A DNA stretch of 64,000 nt, from NCBI GenBank assembly GCA_014529385.2, contig CM043943.1:153303092-153367091 (forward strand), written 5' to 3'. Below, piece by piece: positions 30,092-42,169 of this stretch. The notes beneath the pieces are model-generated. The model saw nothing but the letters and a program-made list of their open reading frames with translations, had not been told where the DNA came from and made no database searches. The translations under genes were made by a program, and so were the position numbers. Origin of the DNA: Adiantum capillus-veneris (taxonomy: Eukaryota > Streptophyta > Polypodiopsida > Polypodiales > Pteridaceae). The first letter of the stretch is position 1; each line of letters begins with the position of its first letter.

Positions 30092-31507
30092 CAGGGATTT
30101 CAAAATGACGTGATCACACTATAATTTTAGGTTAATAACAATAGAAATCCAAAATAACAAATATTTTGTTAATTGACATTCATCTTTTTTGACCTCCAGG
30201 GAGACCTGGAGACCGGCTCGTAGCCCGCCGGGCTAGTGAGTCTTCCCGACGGTCACGTCGGGTAAAGCTATTTGCCCACCGGGCCCGCTGTAGCTCAGTA
30301 TGCTATCTCTTCTCTCAGGTATTATTCAAACCAAACATTAGTGTTATAATCAATATCACACACAAGCGTAGTAGTGAAGCCTGAAGGGAATAAACCTCAA
30401 TCTACTCAAACATGATCAAGCAAATACAACGGTGAATCAAATATGTGATCAGTCCATCCCAAAAGTAGAGATATCGACCCAAAGATTCACCTTCCTACCT
30501 CCTTTCATGAATCAGTCCAGTCCAAAAAAGAACTAATGACCCATGATTGGAGCTCTAATCGAAATAGCAAGCAAATACAACGGTGAATCAAACATGTGAT
30601 CAGTCCATCCCAAAAGTAGAGATATCGACCCAAAGATTCACCTTCCTACCTCCTTTCATGAATCAGTCCAGTCCAAAAAAGAACTAATGACCCATGATTG
30701 GAGCTCTAATCGGAATAGCAAGCAAATACAGCGGTGAATCAAGCATGTGATCAGTCCATTCCAAAAGTAGAGATATCGACCCAAAGATTCACCTTTCTAC
30801 CTCCTTTCATGAATCAGTCCAGTCCAAAAAAGAACTAATGACCCATGATTGGAGCTCTAATCGGAATAGCAAGCAAATACGGTGAATCAAACATGTAATC
30901 AGTCCATCCCAAAAGTAGAGATATCGACCCAAAGATTCACCTTTCTATCTCTTTTCAAGAATCAGTTCAGTCCAAAAAAGAACTAATGACCCATGATAGA
31001 AGTTCTAATCAATATAGCATCAATTTAGCAAATATAACGGTGAACCAAACATGAGATCAATCCATCCCAAATGTAGAGATACCGACCCAAAGATTCACCT
31101 TTCTACCTCCTTTCAAGAATCAGTTAACTAATGATCCATGATCAGAGTTACATTAAGTTTTAATTTTTTTAAAAGACTATTCATTTTTTTACCTTTAGTT
31201 TTTCTTCTAAATTTTAAAGGATGACCAAATTTAGAGGAAGAGGTGATGTGATGTGAAGGGTTATATAGAGCCGCCAAATATGGAGGGGGTACACGACGGG
31301 CCCGGCGGGATTCTTGCTTGTCCCGCCAGGTTTAATATGAAACCCGGCGGGCCTGCCGGGATTGTTGGTTGTCCCGCCGGTTCTACGTTTTCTACCGATT
31401 TTCATAGGTCATGACATTAGATATGTTATTAACATGAAAAAAATAGTGATAATAACAACAATAATTAACATTTAACAAAATGCGTCATCGCGTAATTAAA
31501 ATCCCTG
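30092..31507. mobile_element. Non-autonomous TIR transposon inserted in the LINE
   Basis: Both termini read CAGGGATTT inward; the imperfect inverted repeat extends about 45 bp. LINE RT reads straight through the excised site: PLAPLLF up to 30091, then AIVL, KGITFPEGDW and LQLFVDGTTSLLA from 31510. The flanks TTT/TTT allow a 3-bp target duplication, but the context is T-rich. Inside are GC-rich CCCGCCGGG-type blocks near each end (30206-30290, 31297-31382) and a 151-bp minisatellite. No transposase is present. The superfamily is unsettled: the CAGGG terminus recalls hAT, but no 8-bp duplication is seen. Confidence 0.7.
30421..31140. repeat. 151-bp minisatellite, about five copies
   Basis: Unit starts are at 30421, 30572, 30723, 30874 and 31029. 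The units are nearly identical for three copies, then diverge (a 3-bp loss in the fourth, an insertion before the fifth). Each contains CAAATACAACGGTGAATCAA, AAAAGTAGAGATATCGACCC and two AATCAGTCCAGTCC-like blocks. It lies wholly inside the TIR transposon. Confidence 0.92.
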
Positions 31508-31651
31508 TTTGCTATAGTACTAAGGGTCTTGCGGGTTTGGCACAAGACACGATTTGTCCAAAGCAAAGTCAAAGGAATTACCTTCCCTGAAGGCGATTGG
31601 TTATGCTTGCAACTCTTTGTTGATGGCACTACAAGCCTTCTCGCTAATGGG
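31508..31651 (+). pseudogene. LINE, reverse-transcriptase active-site piece
   Basis: It reads AIVL, then in the next frame VKGITFPEGDWLCLQLFVDG and TTSLLAN. The catalytic LFADD is LFVDG, so the second aspartate is lost. The - strand gypsy element M interrupts at about 31652, and the frame resumes at 59989 as NDQSISQFTMCL. Confidence 0.8.
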
Positions 31652-32597
31652 AACAAATCATACCACTTATAAAGTGCATGCAAAACTACCTAGATCAACA
31701 TAATGTCAATCGAGGACACAAATGACATGATAGGCACACAAAGGCAACCTCTATAGCTTGTCAGGCTGAGACCATCCCACACATACAACGCTCTGGAAGA
31801 CCAACTAAACCAAAATTAAGAATCTCACAGCTCTCAACTTCACCACCCAACCCACATACACACAAACGGAAGGAAACTCACCAAATCATACCAGAATCGT
31901 ACAAAACTTAAGAAACACCATTCCCTCACTAGGATACACTTGCCTTAAAGCCTCTACATTCAAAATCCTCACTCCAAACCCATATGTTGCAAACACGTAT
32001 GAAGACAGAGCAAAATTTTGAAAGTGCCCAAAACTAAAATCTATGAGTATCTATGCATAGCTTACGTTGCCACGATTCTAACGACTACTTGCATGTAGAA
32101 AACAAACATCGTTTGATAAACTTATGACCACAAATAGCTTGTAGTTGCGTTAGCGCATATGCCCTGTTTCACGTGGAATGCTTGGTGTTGTTGTGTAACT
32201 CTCGTTGAGCCTATTCCAATGGTGCAGTCGAGTCTCCAATGTGATGAGCGAGTAGGGAGTAGCGTCAAGATGAAGCTCACACTCTCTCTCATTCTGTCTC
32301 ACACACAATCGACGGTAGCACAATACCTTGATTAAGATAAAAGTTCTTTTTACAAAATGACCTAAGTACCTTATATACTAAGGCTATCATAGGTTATACC
32401 AAAAATAGAGTTCAATGGATCAAATGGCTTTTTATTTACCATCTGGAAGTGCCACCGCACCCGACTTCTGCAAGTAAATTAGCTACTCATTACAAATGAT
32501 GTTTTTAACCATAATCTGCATCACTTCATAACTTTCAAAAAATAAGACTTCGGTATGAAAATTGAGTTATGCCGTATTGTTGACCCATAAGTCAACA
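31652..32597 (-). repeat. Gypsy-M 3' LTR (946 bp)
   Basis: On the - strand it starts TGTTGACTTATGGGTC. Positions 31652-32135 match 49105-49592, and 32212-32597 match 59604-59988, so the two separated right-hand blocks are one LTR interrupted by another element. The right end is at CAACA, 32597. Confidence 0.85.
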
Positions 32598-34140
32598 CTT
32601 CCTCCGTATTCATGTCATCCCTTACATGACTTCATTGTCAATGTCGGTGCGATCTTTGTTGGCTTTTTTTTTTTGCTCCATTGCTTGTACATTATCTTTT
32701 GGATGCCTCTGTAAACTCCTTACTAGAATCTCTTTTGATGTCCAGTGCTTGTAGGCCTTACTATAACTTCAAGAATGACTTAAGGCTTTGAGTCTTCAGT
32801 TGTCCACCTTTTGTGTCTGCTCTTCTTCATTGGGGGCTTCTTTGTTCCTGCATTAAGGTGATCAAAGTCGCATTTGCCAATGTTAGCTTTTGTGTGATGT
32901 ATAAATCATTATAATGCTTCTACTTGTTGATACATGACTTAATTAAAACCTGACAAACCCCAATTAATTTCCCAAGTTAGTAACTTGCTTCAAAAAGGCC
33001 TTATCTGACATCATTCGCAATAGATGACCATGTATGAGCTATCATTGTCCATTTGTCCTCAAAACTCATATACATGATGTACAAGGTATGCATATGGCTA
33101 TCATGGCTTCAGATTTAAAAAATTGCATCTTTGGCTAGGGGTTAAACTTCTATCCTTTTTCAATTTTTCTTCACCCTTAGCTTGTATTCTCTAATCATAG
33201 ACTCCTGACAAAGTTTGGCTTGATTTGGACTTGTACTTGGCTTTCCAAGCTACCTTTTTGGATTTCAGTCTTGAAAATGATTGATGGGTATCTCTAGCAC
33301 CTTCTGGCTACCAAACTTGAAATGAATTATACCATGAGCATCCTCTAAACATGTAGAACCAATACCAATGACCAGAATTTAGCTTCACCCCTGGTTTCTC
33401 CAGCAGACATCTATCGCGATAGATGACTGAATTGTCAGTTCTACCTCCTTATTTTTGTCAGTATTGTTAGTCCCTTTTGTTTGTTAGGCTTCATTAAGTC
33501 ACATACAAGATAGAACATTTACAGTATAAAGATCTACTTCTTGTATACGACCTTGTAATCGCGTGAAGTGTATGATAGGCAACTTTACACTTGATGGGTG
33601 CTTTCATTTAGTCGCATCACCAACTTTCTTTGTTATTGTAAGCCATCCCGAAGTTTTATGACCATTCTCAGTAATTTTTGGCCTCATATTGTTGTTGAAG
33701 ACTGATCAACATTCTTTTCTTGCCTCTAACATTATAGCCTTGTGCATGTGGCTTTTGAGACATACCTCGTGAAGTTTCATCATTTTCTTGTATCTTCTTC
33801 TCTTTGTACTGCTCAGGCATCTCTTCACTCTTTTCTTCATTAGGATTATGGATTTCTTCCATGTTTTTCTCAAGAAAATCTCAAAAAATAACTAAATAAA
33901 ACCAAAAATCAACTCAACAAAAAGCAAAATTATTTGAATAGAATTCTAAACACTATGTACATTGTACACATGTCCCTAGGGGCTCATATATGGCTTTTGT
34001 CCTCGTACTCCTCTTGTAACACTATTATGAGGGCATATACTCTGAATTTTGTCAAAAAATTATCACAAACAAACGCAAAAAATCAATAGTAGCTCACAAA
34101 ACATTGCCCTCTAATATTCACAATATTAGGAAGGCTTACT
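32598..34140 (-). other. Gypsy-M 3' region, no identifiable protein
   Basis: The polypurine tract is at 32600-32609. The rest has one short Glu/Lys-rich frame (33668-33862) and no pol motifs. I see nothing else in it. Confidence 0.45.
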
Positions 34141-35505
34141 TATCTGTTTGATGCTTCTTTGGGATCCATTTTAGCCTTGCATTGTTCCTCAACAGTGGGT
34201 TCTAGCTTGACCTTTGATATCCATATGTATGCTTGATTAGCCTATGCTCTGACCAACTTCTTTGGTAGCCAACTGTCCTTTGTTCTAATTTTTGGAGTCC
34301 ATCATGATGGCCTTGATAGCTGCATCTTATTTGGAGTGGGTCTAGATGACTATGTTGTAGGGTTGGATTGTTTGGGGATCCAAATGTATTCTTGACTTTT
34401 TTGTTCTTGGATCATGTTCTTTGGAACCCATACACGTTTGTAAAATCCACTTTGTCTCAAAGGTTTTAGCTTACTTGTTTGAGATTTGGACTTCCTCTTT
34501 GGTTGCCTCTTGTTATTTTGCTTCCAAGCTTTTCCCGTGCATTCACTTTATCTCTTGATCCGTAAGCCTTGTGCAACGTTCAGTGGTGAAGTGAGCAACT
34601 TGATCTCTTTTAACTGTACTGTAACCGTAGGAGGAATTGAAAGAATTCAAGCGGCGGTGCAGTGATAGTAGTTTTATTGGTTTCCTTTCCTTTGGGATCC
34701 ACTTCTTTGTGATTACTGGCTGTTTCAATGATGATCCTTGTTTGGGAACCCATAGTTGCAACCTGCTTCTTTTGTGTTTGAAGAGACTTCTCTGGGATCC
34801 ACCTTGTCTTTGTGTGACTCAGCAGCGGTCTTTACTTCAACCAAGCTTTAGCCTTTGTATACTTGGTTGGGGACTAGATTCAGACTTTGGGAGTTGATAC
34901 TTTAACCGTTTTGGAATCCAAATCAACTCCCGACCTCTTTGTGCTTGAATCAACTTCTTTGGAATCCAAATCTGAGTTGCGAAAGCTTGCGATTTTGTGA
35001 TTTTCTTAGTCGTTCTTGCATACTTGGACTATTTTCCTTTTGGTGTTGGATCTTGTGATTTTTCATCAAAGATCTTCATCTTTTTGATCCATACCTGCTT
35101 TTGGCTGAATTGGCTCTTTGGTATCTAGATTTGTTGAACTTTTTGGCTCTGACTTATTGTTCTTTGCTTTTGGCTTTCTATGGGTGTTACGAAAGCTGCT
35201 AGTGATAGTGATGATTTGAGTTCTAGGTAGGGATGTCGTAAGAATCATCACTATCATTGCTATCCTCAGCAAGGTTGATATCCGGCGCTTTCCCTTGGTG
35301 GTTTGACTAGTTATGGAAATTTAATGTTTGTTTGCTCTTGGATTGCAGTTTTTGGAAGGACTTTTCTAGCCAATTGATTAGCGTGTTGTTAGCTCATCGC
35401 CATGGCCATCTTCTTCTTGGCTGAGTTTGTTCTTCTTGTATAGGAGCCACGTATGAGGATGCTCGTTGCGGTTGTGTCACCATCGAGGATTTTGGAATCC
35501 ACTTC
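34141..35505 (-). pseudogene. Degenerate W(I/V)PK-repeat coding region
   Basis: On the + strand the word TTTGG(G/A)ATCCA and close variants recur about a dozen times (34158, 34213, 34261, 34291, 34371, 34420, 34691, 34741, 34790, 34909, 34958, 35491). On the - strand these read WIPK, WVPK or WLPK, each in a Lys/Gln-rich context (KKWIPKERKPIKLL, YKRVWVPKNMIQEQKSQEYI). The frame breaks often. The function is unknown. The motif resembles a single W(I/V)PK block in some retrotransposon Gag tails, here apparently multiplied. The position is the 3' part of Gypsy-M, where RT/integrase would normally lie. Confidence 0.5.
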
Positions 35506-35989
35506 TAATGCACTTTATTCTTGCAGCGATGACATTGGTTCCTGGATCTTTGATTTGGATAATCATAAAACAATGCATTAGTTAAAGTGTCATTCATGTC
35601 ACCTGCTGAGTTGTTTGGATTTTTGTTGTCGGCATCTTCTTGAAGCTCCAAGTGTTCTACGGAGTCATATAACTCGTCTTCTTCTTCGTCTTTTAATTCT
35701 AGACATTCTTTTTTTGCTCTTTATTTAGGGAACTTGTTGATGCTTGGTTCTCTTCGTTTCCTTGATCATGCTCACTGCAAAATAAGGGGACATCAAAGCC
35801 ATCTTTATCACAAAACTTTGTTGTCGGACCGTCTTTAATAACGCACACATCCCATAGTAGCCAAGATGTGTTCCCATTCTAGTGGCTCTAATGCTTCTTT
35901 AGGAAATGGTTTTGGGATATAAACCTTGTTTGTGATTGCCCTCTCTAAAATACACTCCTCTCATTTTAAGCTACCACACTGGGAGGCTC
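35506..35989 (-). other. Gypsy-M interior, uncharacterised
   Basis: No recognisable motif; the coding appearance is poor. The left boundary of D2 lies near the right end of this stretch but cannot be fixed. Confidence 0.3.
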
Positions 35990-36965
35990 CACATATCCAT
36001 AACTCCTTTGATTGTCCTAACCATGATGGAAGTTTTGATCCAGCTTTTTGGTTCAAAATGGAGCTGGCTTCAAGATCTACGACTTTGTAGAAGGAATTAT
36101 TTCCTTATTTGGAGTGCAAGTGGGTCTGAAATAAAAAACACAGAGACTGTTTTTCAGGACAGTTTTGGGCTCTGTTGTTTTCTTTGCTACAGACAGCTTA
36201 CCCGTGCACACTGCAAGTAACATGCACAAATCAGGTGTTTGACTCCCAGGTACAGGTTGAGTCTAGTACTCCCACAGGTGTTGCCAGTTGCAGTTGAGTG
36301 GTTCTTCTGCAGTGTTGTGGCTTGCATACATGGTCTTTGAGCGGGTAATGCTCTATGTATGCTTATGTGGTGAGCAGTAGATCTTGTGAGCAAGTGCAGA
36401 GGTTGGTTGTAGATGACATGTATGGTCACCTGTGGTACTCTTTGTGAGCATTTGTCGGACACAGGTTTGCAGAGCTTATGCATGTATGTTGAGTGTAGTT
36501 TGATGCGCATTGATTGCTCGTTGTATTGAGCTTGCAGGACAATGGTTATTTTGTGTTGATAGCCATTGTGCGTCGAAACTCTGGCGAAATTTTCCCATGA
36601 GTTTTATGCGCATCATTTATGCGATCTAGGTAGAGATTGCGGGTTGCACTCAGCATTTGCGTGCGGTGTTCTCTGCAGGTGGGAGATTTGTGCGTGTGCA
36701 TGCATTGATACCGCACAGTGTGGGCTTGGTGATTAGCTCACAGTTTGACAGGCGTACAATTATATTGGCACACTCACAGGAGTGAATATTGTGATGTATG
36801 CTTGTGTGGCTACGAGCTAGGTAGCCGGATTCGAGTCATATTGACTTGTGATTTTGTGCAAGGTTTTGCACGGTTATTGGTGCAATTTTGCATCAGGTTT
36901 TGAGCCATATTTGAAGACTTTTGTTGATGCGATACGAGCCAGTTTAGGGCTGATTTGGTTGACAT

Positions 36966-38206
36966 TTGCTACTCATTGTTGGTTGCTCTTTTGCGAGCAT
37001 TATGGCTAATTTTTCATTTGACTTCCAGCGTTATGGTCTGACACAGTTTGATGGTGCAGATTTTGTTGCTTGGAAGGAGCATATGCTTGTTGGATTGACG
37101 GATTTGGTGCAGGATAAACCCTTGCGTGGTTTATCGGCGAAGCCCAAGTCTATGCGTGATGATGATTGGTAGGATCTTGATGAGTTAGCCATGTCTACGA
37201 TTCATTTGCATATGGTTGAGTCCGTTTACTGGCAGGTCTTGAGGGAGACTACAAATCATGCTTTATGGCACAATTTACATGCTATGTACGCGACATCCAT
37301 GTCTACTGGGGAGTCTAGTCCCACTTCTATGTCCATGGGAGAGATTGGTCCCACACACAAGTCTCGACGGCATAGAGACTTAACATGTTGGCATTGTGGA
37401 CATAGAGGGCACATTAGGCGTCGATGTTTGAGGCGTTTGAGACAACGGAGGCGACAGATGCGTGATGCAGATTTGGGCATGACAGATGCTAGTGAGATCA
37501 GTGCGGTGGTTATTGAGTATGCTTGTGACGGCGTTGTCACATTTACATCTAGCTTGTCTTCATACGATCTTATGCTACGGATTGCATATCGAATTGCACA
37601 TTGTCTTCACATTGGTTACTAGATTCAGATGCTACTTTCCATGTCACGTCGCATCGTGAGTGGTTTAGCACGTTTTCTAGTGGGAGACTTGGTTGTGTGC
37701 ACATGGCTGATGGTGTTGTGTATGACATTGAGGGTGCAGGAGACGTATGTTTGTCCTTGCCCAGTGGTATGAGATTTACCCTGCGTCATGTGCGTTATGT
37801 GCCAGATCTGAGACGGGATTTAATCTCAGTCAGACAGTTACGGGATAGTGGATGTCAGGTATCGCTGCTTGAGCGATCTTTTGCGTTGCATTTGGGTTCG
37901 CTAGTGATTGCGAGAGGTGCTAGAGTTGGCACATGGTACCTATTGCACGTAGTACTGGTGCGAGATGGTCGAGTCTCAATCTTGTTACAGCCATGCAGAG
38001 AGCGAGAGACCCGGACAGTCTCTTTTGCTCATGGGTTGCAGGGTGCTTTGCATGGAGTGCAGAGTAGTGAGCTCGTTGTGCACACAGTTGGGGCACGACT
38101 TGAGCAGTCACACAGAGAGGTGACAGAATCAGATATGCATGCTTTGCTAGTGACTGAGCAAAGCAGAGAGTCAGTTGTGCGAGATAATTCTATGCAGGAT
38201 AGATAG
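36966..38206 (+). pseudogene. D2 Gag-protease
   Basis: The start is MLLIVGCSFASIMANFSFDF. It has a TAG at 37170, then continues MSTIHLHMVESVYWQVLRET. The zinc knuckle CWHCGHRGHIRRRC is complete (about 37389-37430). A frameshift near 37565 leads to protease SSHWLLDSDATFHVTSHREW (37604 on), with the same DSD in place of DSG as D1, then VRYVPDLRRDLISVRQL. It stops at 38204. Function is unlikely. Confidence 0.85.
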
Positions 38207-38503
38207 GTAGAGCGGTCTTGCTCTAGTGAGTCACGATAGGAGGACGTTGTGCAAGAGTCTATGCATAAGGAGTTAGAGCATGAGAGCTCTATTGAGTCAC
38301 AACTGATTGAGTGGTCATGTTTGCAGTGGATGATTGCAGAGGAGGCTGAGATGTCAGTGATTATGCAGTCATTACTTTCTATGCTCAACAGTGAGCATGG
38401 GGATATAGTTGTGCTTGATATGTCTTCCAGCAGACACCTAGAGCAGCTAGTTTGCTCTGAGGTTGCACGATAGGTTGATGCGTCTTTTGCGGACGGTCAG
38501 GAG

Positions 38504-38854
38504 ATGCATGTGGCTGACACGCCTTGTCAGTCAGAGATGCCTATTGCCAGGGATATATATGTTGATGCATGCTCCATAGAGCTAGCAGGGCCCGCTAGCA
38601 TTGCATCGGCATTCGGTGGTCTCATGTATAAGATGCTGATCTTGAGACCGGATATCGCAGCTATAGTGGGAGCATTTGTAGTTGGTGTTGTCAGTCGTTT
38701 GTTGACTGATGATGGCATAGTGCACGAGGGAGATATGCAAGTATTGCGTACATACTTGCAGTACGTGTGTGGTACGTCTGGTGGTGTATGGACTTACACG
38801 GGAGTAGGACAGCCGGATGCACACGATCACAGCCAGCCAGTGGGCATCGGTTGA
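38504..38854 (+). pseudogene. D2 residual RT/RNase H region
   Basis: It is collinear with the D1 tail: FGGLMYKMLILRPDIAAIVG and VLRTYLQYVCGTSGGVWTYT. RT palm, YVDD and integrase are missing as in D1. Confidence 0.75.
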
Positions 38855-38933
38855 GAGCGGTTTACTCTCGCCTTTTGTAGTCTTTAGACTAGGTTTTCTT
38901 GCTTAAAGGCACAATCGCCTTTAAGTGGGAGGT

Positions 38934-39123
38934 TGTTGGGGTATAGGCGCCTGTGCCTTGCCTGGTCACCCAGAGTCTGGGCGCCCACTGACTTGTATAC
39001 CTTATGCACAGCATAAGTGTATAGGGGGCTGCTCACTCTTTGAGTCTCCCCACCCATATCTGTGTGTCGTGTGTCTCCTTCTCTCTCTCACTCTCCGTCT
39101 GTGGTGCTCTCCGATCCCCTTCA
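38934..39123 (+). repeat. D2 3' LTR (190 bp)
   Basis: It starts TGTTGGGGTATAGGCG and ends GATCCCCTTCA. It matches both D1 LTRs with more differences than they show to each other. Confidence 0.9.
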
Positions 39124-39880
39124 CAGCTAAAGTAGTTGAATCGAACTCCTCAATTGGTGTTCTTGTCACATCCCTGTAGTTATGGTCTTTCAAGTTTATC
39201 CTTGTGGTGGTTTCCATATGTCTCAGATAGATATGGTCATAACCCCAATTTTGGGCCATTTTTAATTGTCGCATGAATGGTCTTCGTCGAATGATGTCAT
39301 AGTTGTTCTTCTTGCCAAAGTCAACAATAGCAAAAGCATGTTCATATTCAATGCCACAAGAAGTAACAATTACTTTTTCTAGCAGTCCTAGGGGCTTTTC
39401 CATGTGTCTGTTGGCAAGCTGCAGTTTCATCCTCATAGCCGTCAATGCTGGTTTTCCCCATTGTTTCTAGATCTCTTTTGTTGTGATGGTAACACCAGCT
39501 CCACTGTCAAGGATTGCCATGGTTTTTACACCTAGGAACTCCACAGGAAGAATGGTGTTTCCATCTTCTCCCTCATAGTACTCCCCTACTTTGTTTAGAG
39601 GTACCACTCTTGCGTTCAAATTAGGTCTTTCAAGATCCTGGATCTCCTCTCTGATCCTTGTTTTTGGGTCTCTTACCCCGAATTTTTCTAGACATTCTCC
39701 CACTTTTGACCACACGTTTGGTCGGATTTTCAACAATTTTGCTAATGTGATTGTACTGGTCACCGGTGCTGAAAAAATATCCACTAATCCCTTGGAATCT
39801 ACGACCTTCGGTGATAAATTTCTATGGGACGGTACAACCTTGATGCCGGACTTTGCTTCATACTCTCCCATGTAAGATGG
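39124..39880 (-). pseudogene. Gypsy-M aspartic protease region
   Basis: The - strand frame 39467-39871 contains VGECLEKFGVRDPKTRIREE, then VEFLGVKTMAILDSGAGVTI, a retropepsin active site (DSGA). After a stop at 39467 it resumes MKLQLANRHMEKPLGLLEKV, FAIVDFGKKNNYDII, RRRPFMRQLKMAQNWGYDHI and YLRHMETTTRINLKDHNYRD, the second half of a retropepsin-like domain; the usual LGRPF is RRRPF. D2 truncates it at 39124. Confidence 0.75.
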
Positions 39881-39899
39881 TAGAGTCCATAATGACTGT

Positions 39900-40640
39900 G
39901 GTCGTCTCTCTATGGAAATCTCTTAACCTATGTCTCCATAATATGATTGCAAATCTTGGTTCAATTATGACCCTGCCTTGAATTCCTCTATGGGAGCAGA
40001 AGGTAATGTGTCGCTTCCATCTTTTACCTCTCTCGCTACTTTTTATTACTCCTCTGGCTAATGGTCCTCCACTACCGATACATATTGCGGAAAGTCCCTA
40101 AAAGATTGATCTGTCGTATTTGGAACAATCCTCGAATCCTCTTGATCTAATTTTTTTCTTTCATCATTTGTCTTTTCTCGTGTCGGCTTGCTCTCATGAA
40201 CTCTTTCCATTTCTTGAGTTACCCTTTCTTGATGCGTAGGCTCTTGCAAAGATAGAATGACTACATGTGGACTTGGATTTTTTGTAGAATGTTCTTGCAG
40301 TACTTGTCCTGCTTGAACTAACTTTTGGCACATTTCTAGTCTTTATTTCTCTGATTCATCATATGGACATGTCATCCATCTTTGCTGTTGGGTTTGATTG
40401 TTTTTAAGCCACGCTTCATAGGCTTTCAAGAGGGCATCTAGTGGCTCATTAACCTTCTCGACAACCATTGATCCTCCTAAACTAGCACTTCTGAGTTTCT
40501 CTTCCGTGGATGGTTCTTCTAGAGGTTGAGACATCCGTGTAAGAGGAAGTGCAACCCTTTTCTCATGTTGTCTTATCTTCTCTTTAGCTTGGGTAAGATC
40601 CTCAGCTAGGGATTTCTGCTCTCATTCCCTACGTGCTCGC
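39900..40640 (-). pseudogene. Gypsy-M Gag C-terminal region
   Basis: Charged, low-complexity frames read KSLAEDLTQAKEKIRQHEKR, then MSQPLEEPSTEEKL, LDALLKAYEAWLKNNQTQQQ and ERVHESKPTREKTNDERKKL. They connect to the Gag at 44500 once the nested chromovirus is removed. No catalytic motif is present. Confidence 0.6.
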
Positions 40641-40642
40641 AT

Positions 40643-42146
40643 TGTCATAAAATCTAATATCTAATATCTAACCGATCCAAATGATTTTCTCATATTAAAC
40701 TTATCACTTAATGTGGGAGAATAAACGGGAACAAGTGTTAAGATATAGACATGTGCTTATAGATCTATCTCAACACGCGGCCAATGGTAAAGGGGCCAAA
40801 TGAGAGATGGTCTATCAAAGAGCAAGGCTAACCAATGGAGCATAATACCTTTGGGTTAGCTTCATTGAAGACCTCCAATAATGTGTGTAAAAGTCCTTTG
40901 ACCTTAGGTAAGCTAGGGCTGAGCTTGAGGCGGGAACCCAACCCAGCTCAAGGTGCTAGTCCTGCTTGTCATGCTTGATGATTGAGGTGCTTGAGATGCT
41001 TGAGGTGCTTGACATGCTTGAGATGCTAGGATTGCACTTGAGGTGAGAACCCAACCCAAGCTTAAAGTGCTTAAGGGCCAAGCTTGTGGTGGGAACTCGG
41101 CCTATGCATAAGGGGCTTGAGGTGTCAAAAAGTCAAATATTCAATCCCTACAAGGAGGGGGCGAGCCCTACATGAGGGGGGATGAGAGAGAACACCCACA
41201 CACTCACACAAGGCATGCATGGTACAAAGAAAGCAGAAGGGACACTTGTCAAGTTCCTCCTCATGTTGTCCTCATGGTGTGCCTGAAGCCTATCAGTTTG
41301 CCACCCAAGGGGTCCAATGATAATTTAGGATATTTAATTAATTGATTTTTCATTTATCAAGTCCTCTCTCTCAAAGGGGAAAGGGGGACACTTGTCTCAA
41401 GGCTACCCTTGCTGCTTGTAAAGCCTCTTGGTTATGATTGGCTAGGCCTGGAGGGGTCCAATGAGCTTCAAGCATGAGCTACAAGGGGGGGTCGACCCAA
41501 GCAAGCTAGGGGGTTGCTTAGAAGGTATACTCACCCACACACACTAAAAAACACTCTCATTGTGTGCTATGCAAAGTGCAAGAGCTCCCTCTCCTTCTCC
41601 AACCAAGAGCAATGCTTCAATGCTTAAGCTTTCCATCTCCTTCTTCTTCATTACTATGCTATTATGTATGCTAGCAAGAAGAGTTATGATAAGTGAGGAA
41701 CTAATTATTTCTCCTATGAAATGTTTCTTCTTCCTCTTTCCTACCCCCATTCCCTTCTAGCTCTCTCCACCTTCGAAGGTGTTTGAGGTCTTGGGACTGA
41801 GGCTTGGGATATTTAAAGCTTTCTTCAGTTTTATGTTATGTTTGTGATGCATGAAGCTTTCCATCTTCATTGCATCACCTAGGTTACAAGGAACACAAAG
41901 ATTGTATTGTAACAAGTCTCTCTCTTAATGGGAGAAATCATAATACAAATGCCTATTGGAGGGGGGATCGGCTCCACATAAATCCGGTCCTCAAATGTTG
42001 TCAGGTTCTCTAAATTCTCTCTCTTGCAAAACTATTGATCATGCCAAGTTAATTAATTGCTATGATTATGTTGCTATCTTCAACTATGTTCATCTGCTAT
42101 GCTCACAAAGTCATTTCTTAAAAGTACTCCCATTAATTTCCGCTAC
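40643..42146 (+). repeat. Collapsed chromovirus 5' LTR
   Basis: It starts TGTCATAAAATCTAATATC. It is uninterrupted at the places where the TR-GAG (about 41293) and Copia A (about 41458) inserted in the sister solo LTR. Confidence 0.82.
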
Positions 42147-42169
42147 TCTCAAGTTAAATAGGCTATGAT

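Larger units (their letters stand above)
35990..39123 (+). mobile_element. Copia derivative D2, lacks its 5' LTR
   Basis: The sequence from about 36050 onward is a diverged copy of D1 in the opposite genomic orientation, with Gag-protease at 36966-38206, the RT tail at 38504-38854, and polypurine tract AAGTGGGAGG then the 3' LTR at 38934-39123. Upstream of about 36050 similarity to D1 fades, and no 5' LTR or primer site is found. It is inserted in the protease region of Gypsy-M, whose - strand frame runs right up to 39124. Confidence 0.85.

Noticed and set aside
30421-31140. Regular repeats suggesting a CRISPR array
   Set aside because: The 151-bp units are contiguous with no unique spacers, and the setting is plant transposons; it is a minisatellite.
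30117-31448. CACTAT...ATAGTG with nearby GTTAATAAC on both sides, read as a CACTA element
   Set aside because: It lies inside longer inverted ends starting CAGGGATTT at 30092 and 31507, and LINE sense rejoins exactly at those outer ends; no 3-bp duplication flanks the inner pair.
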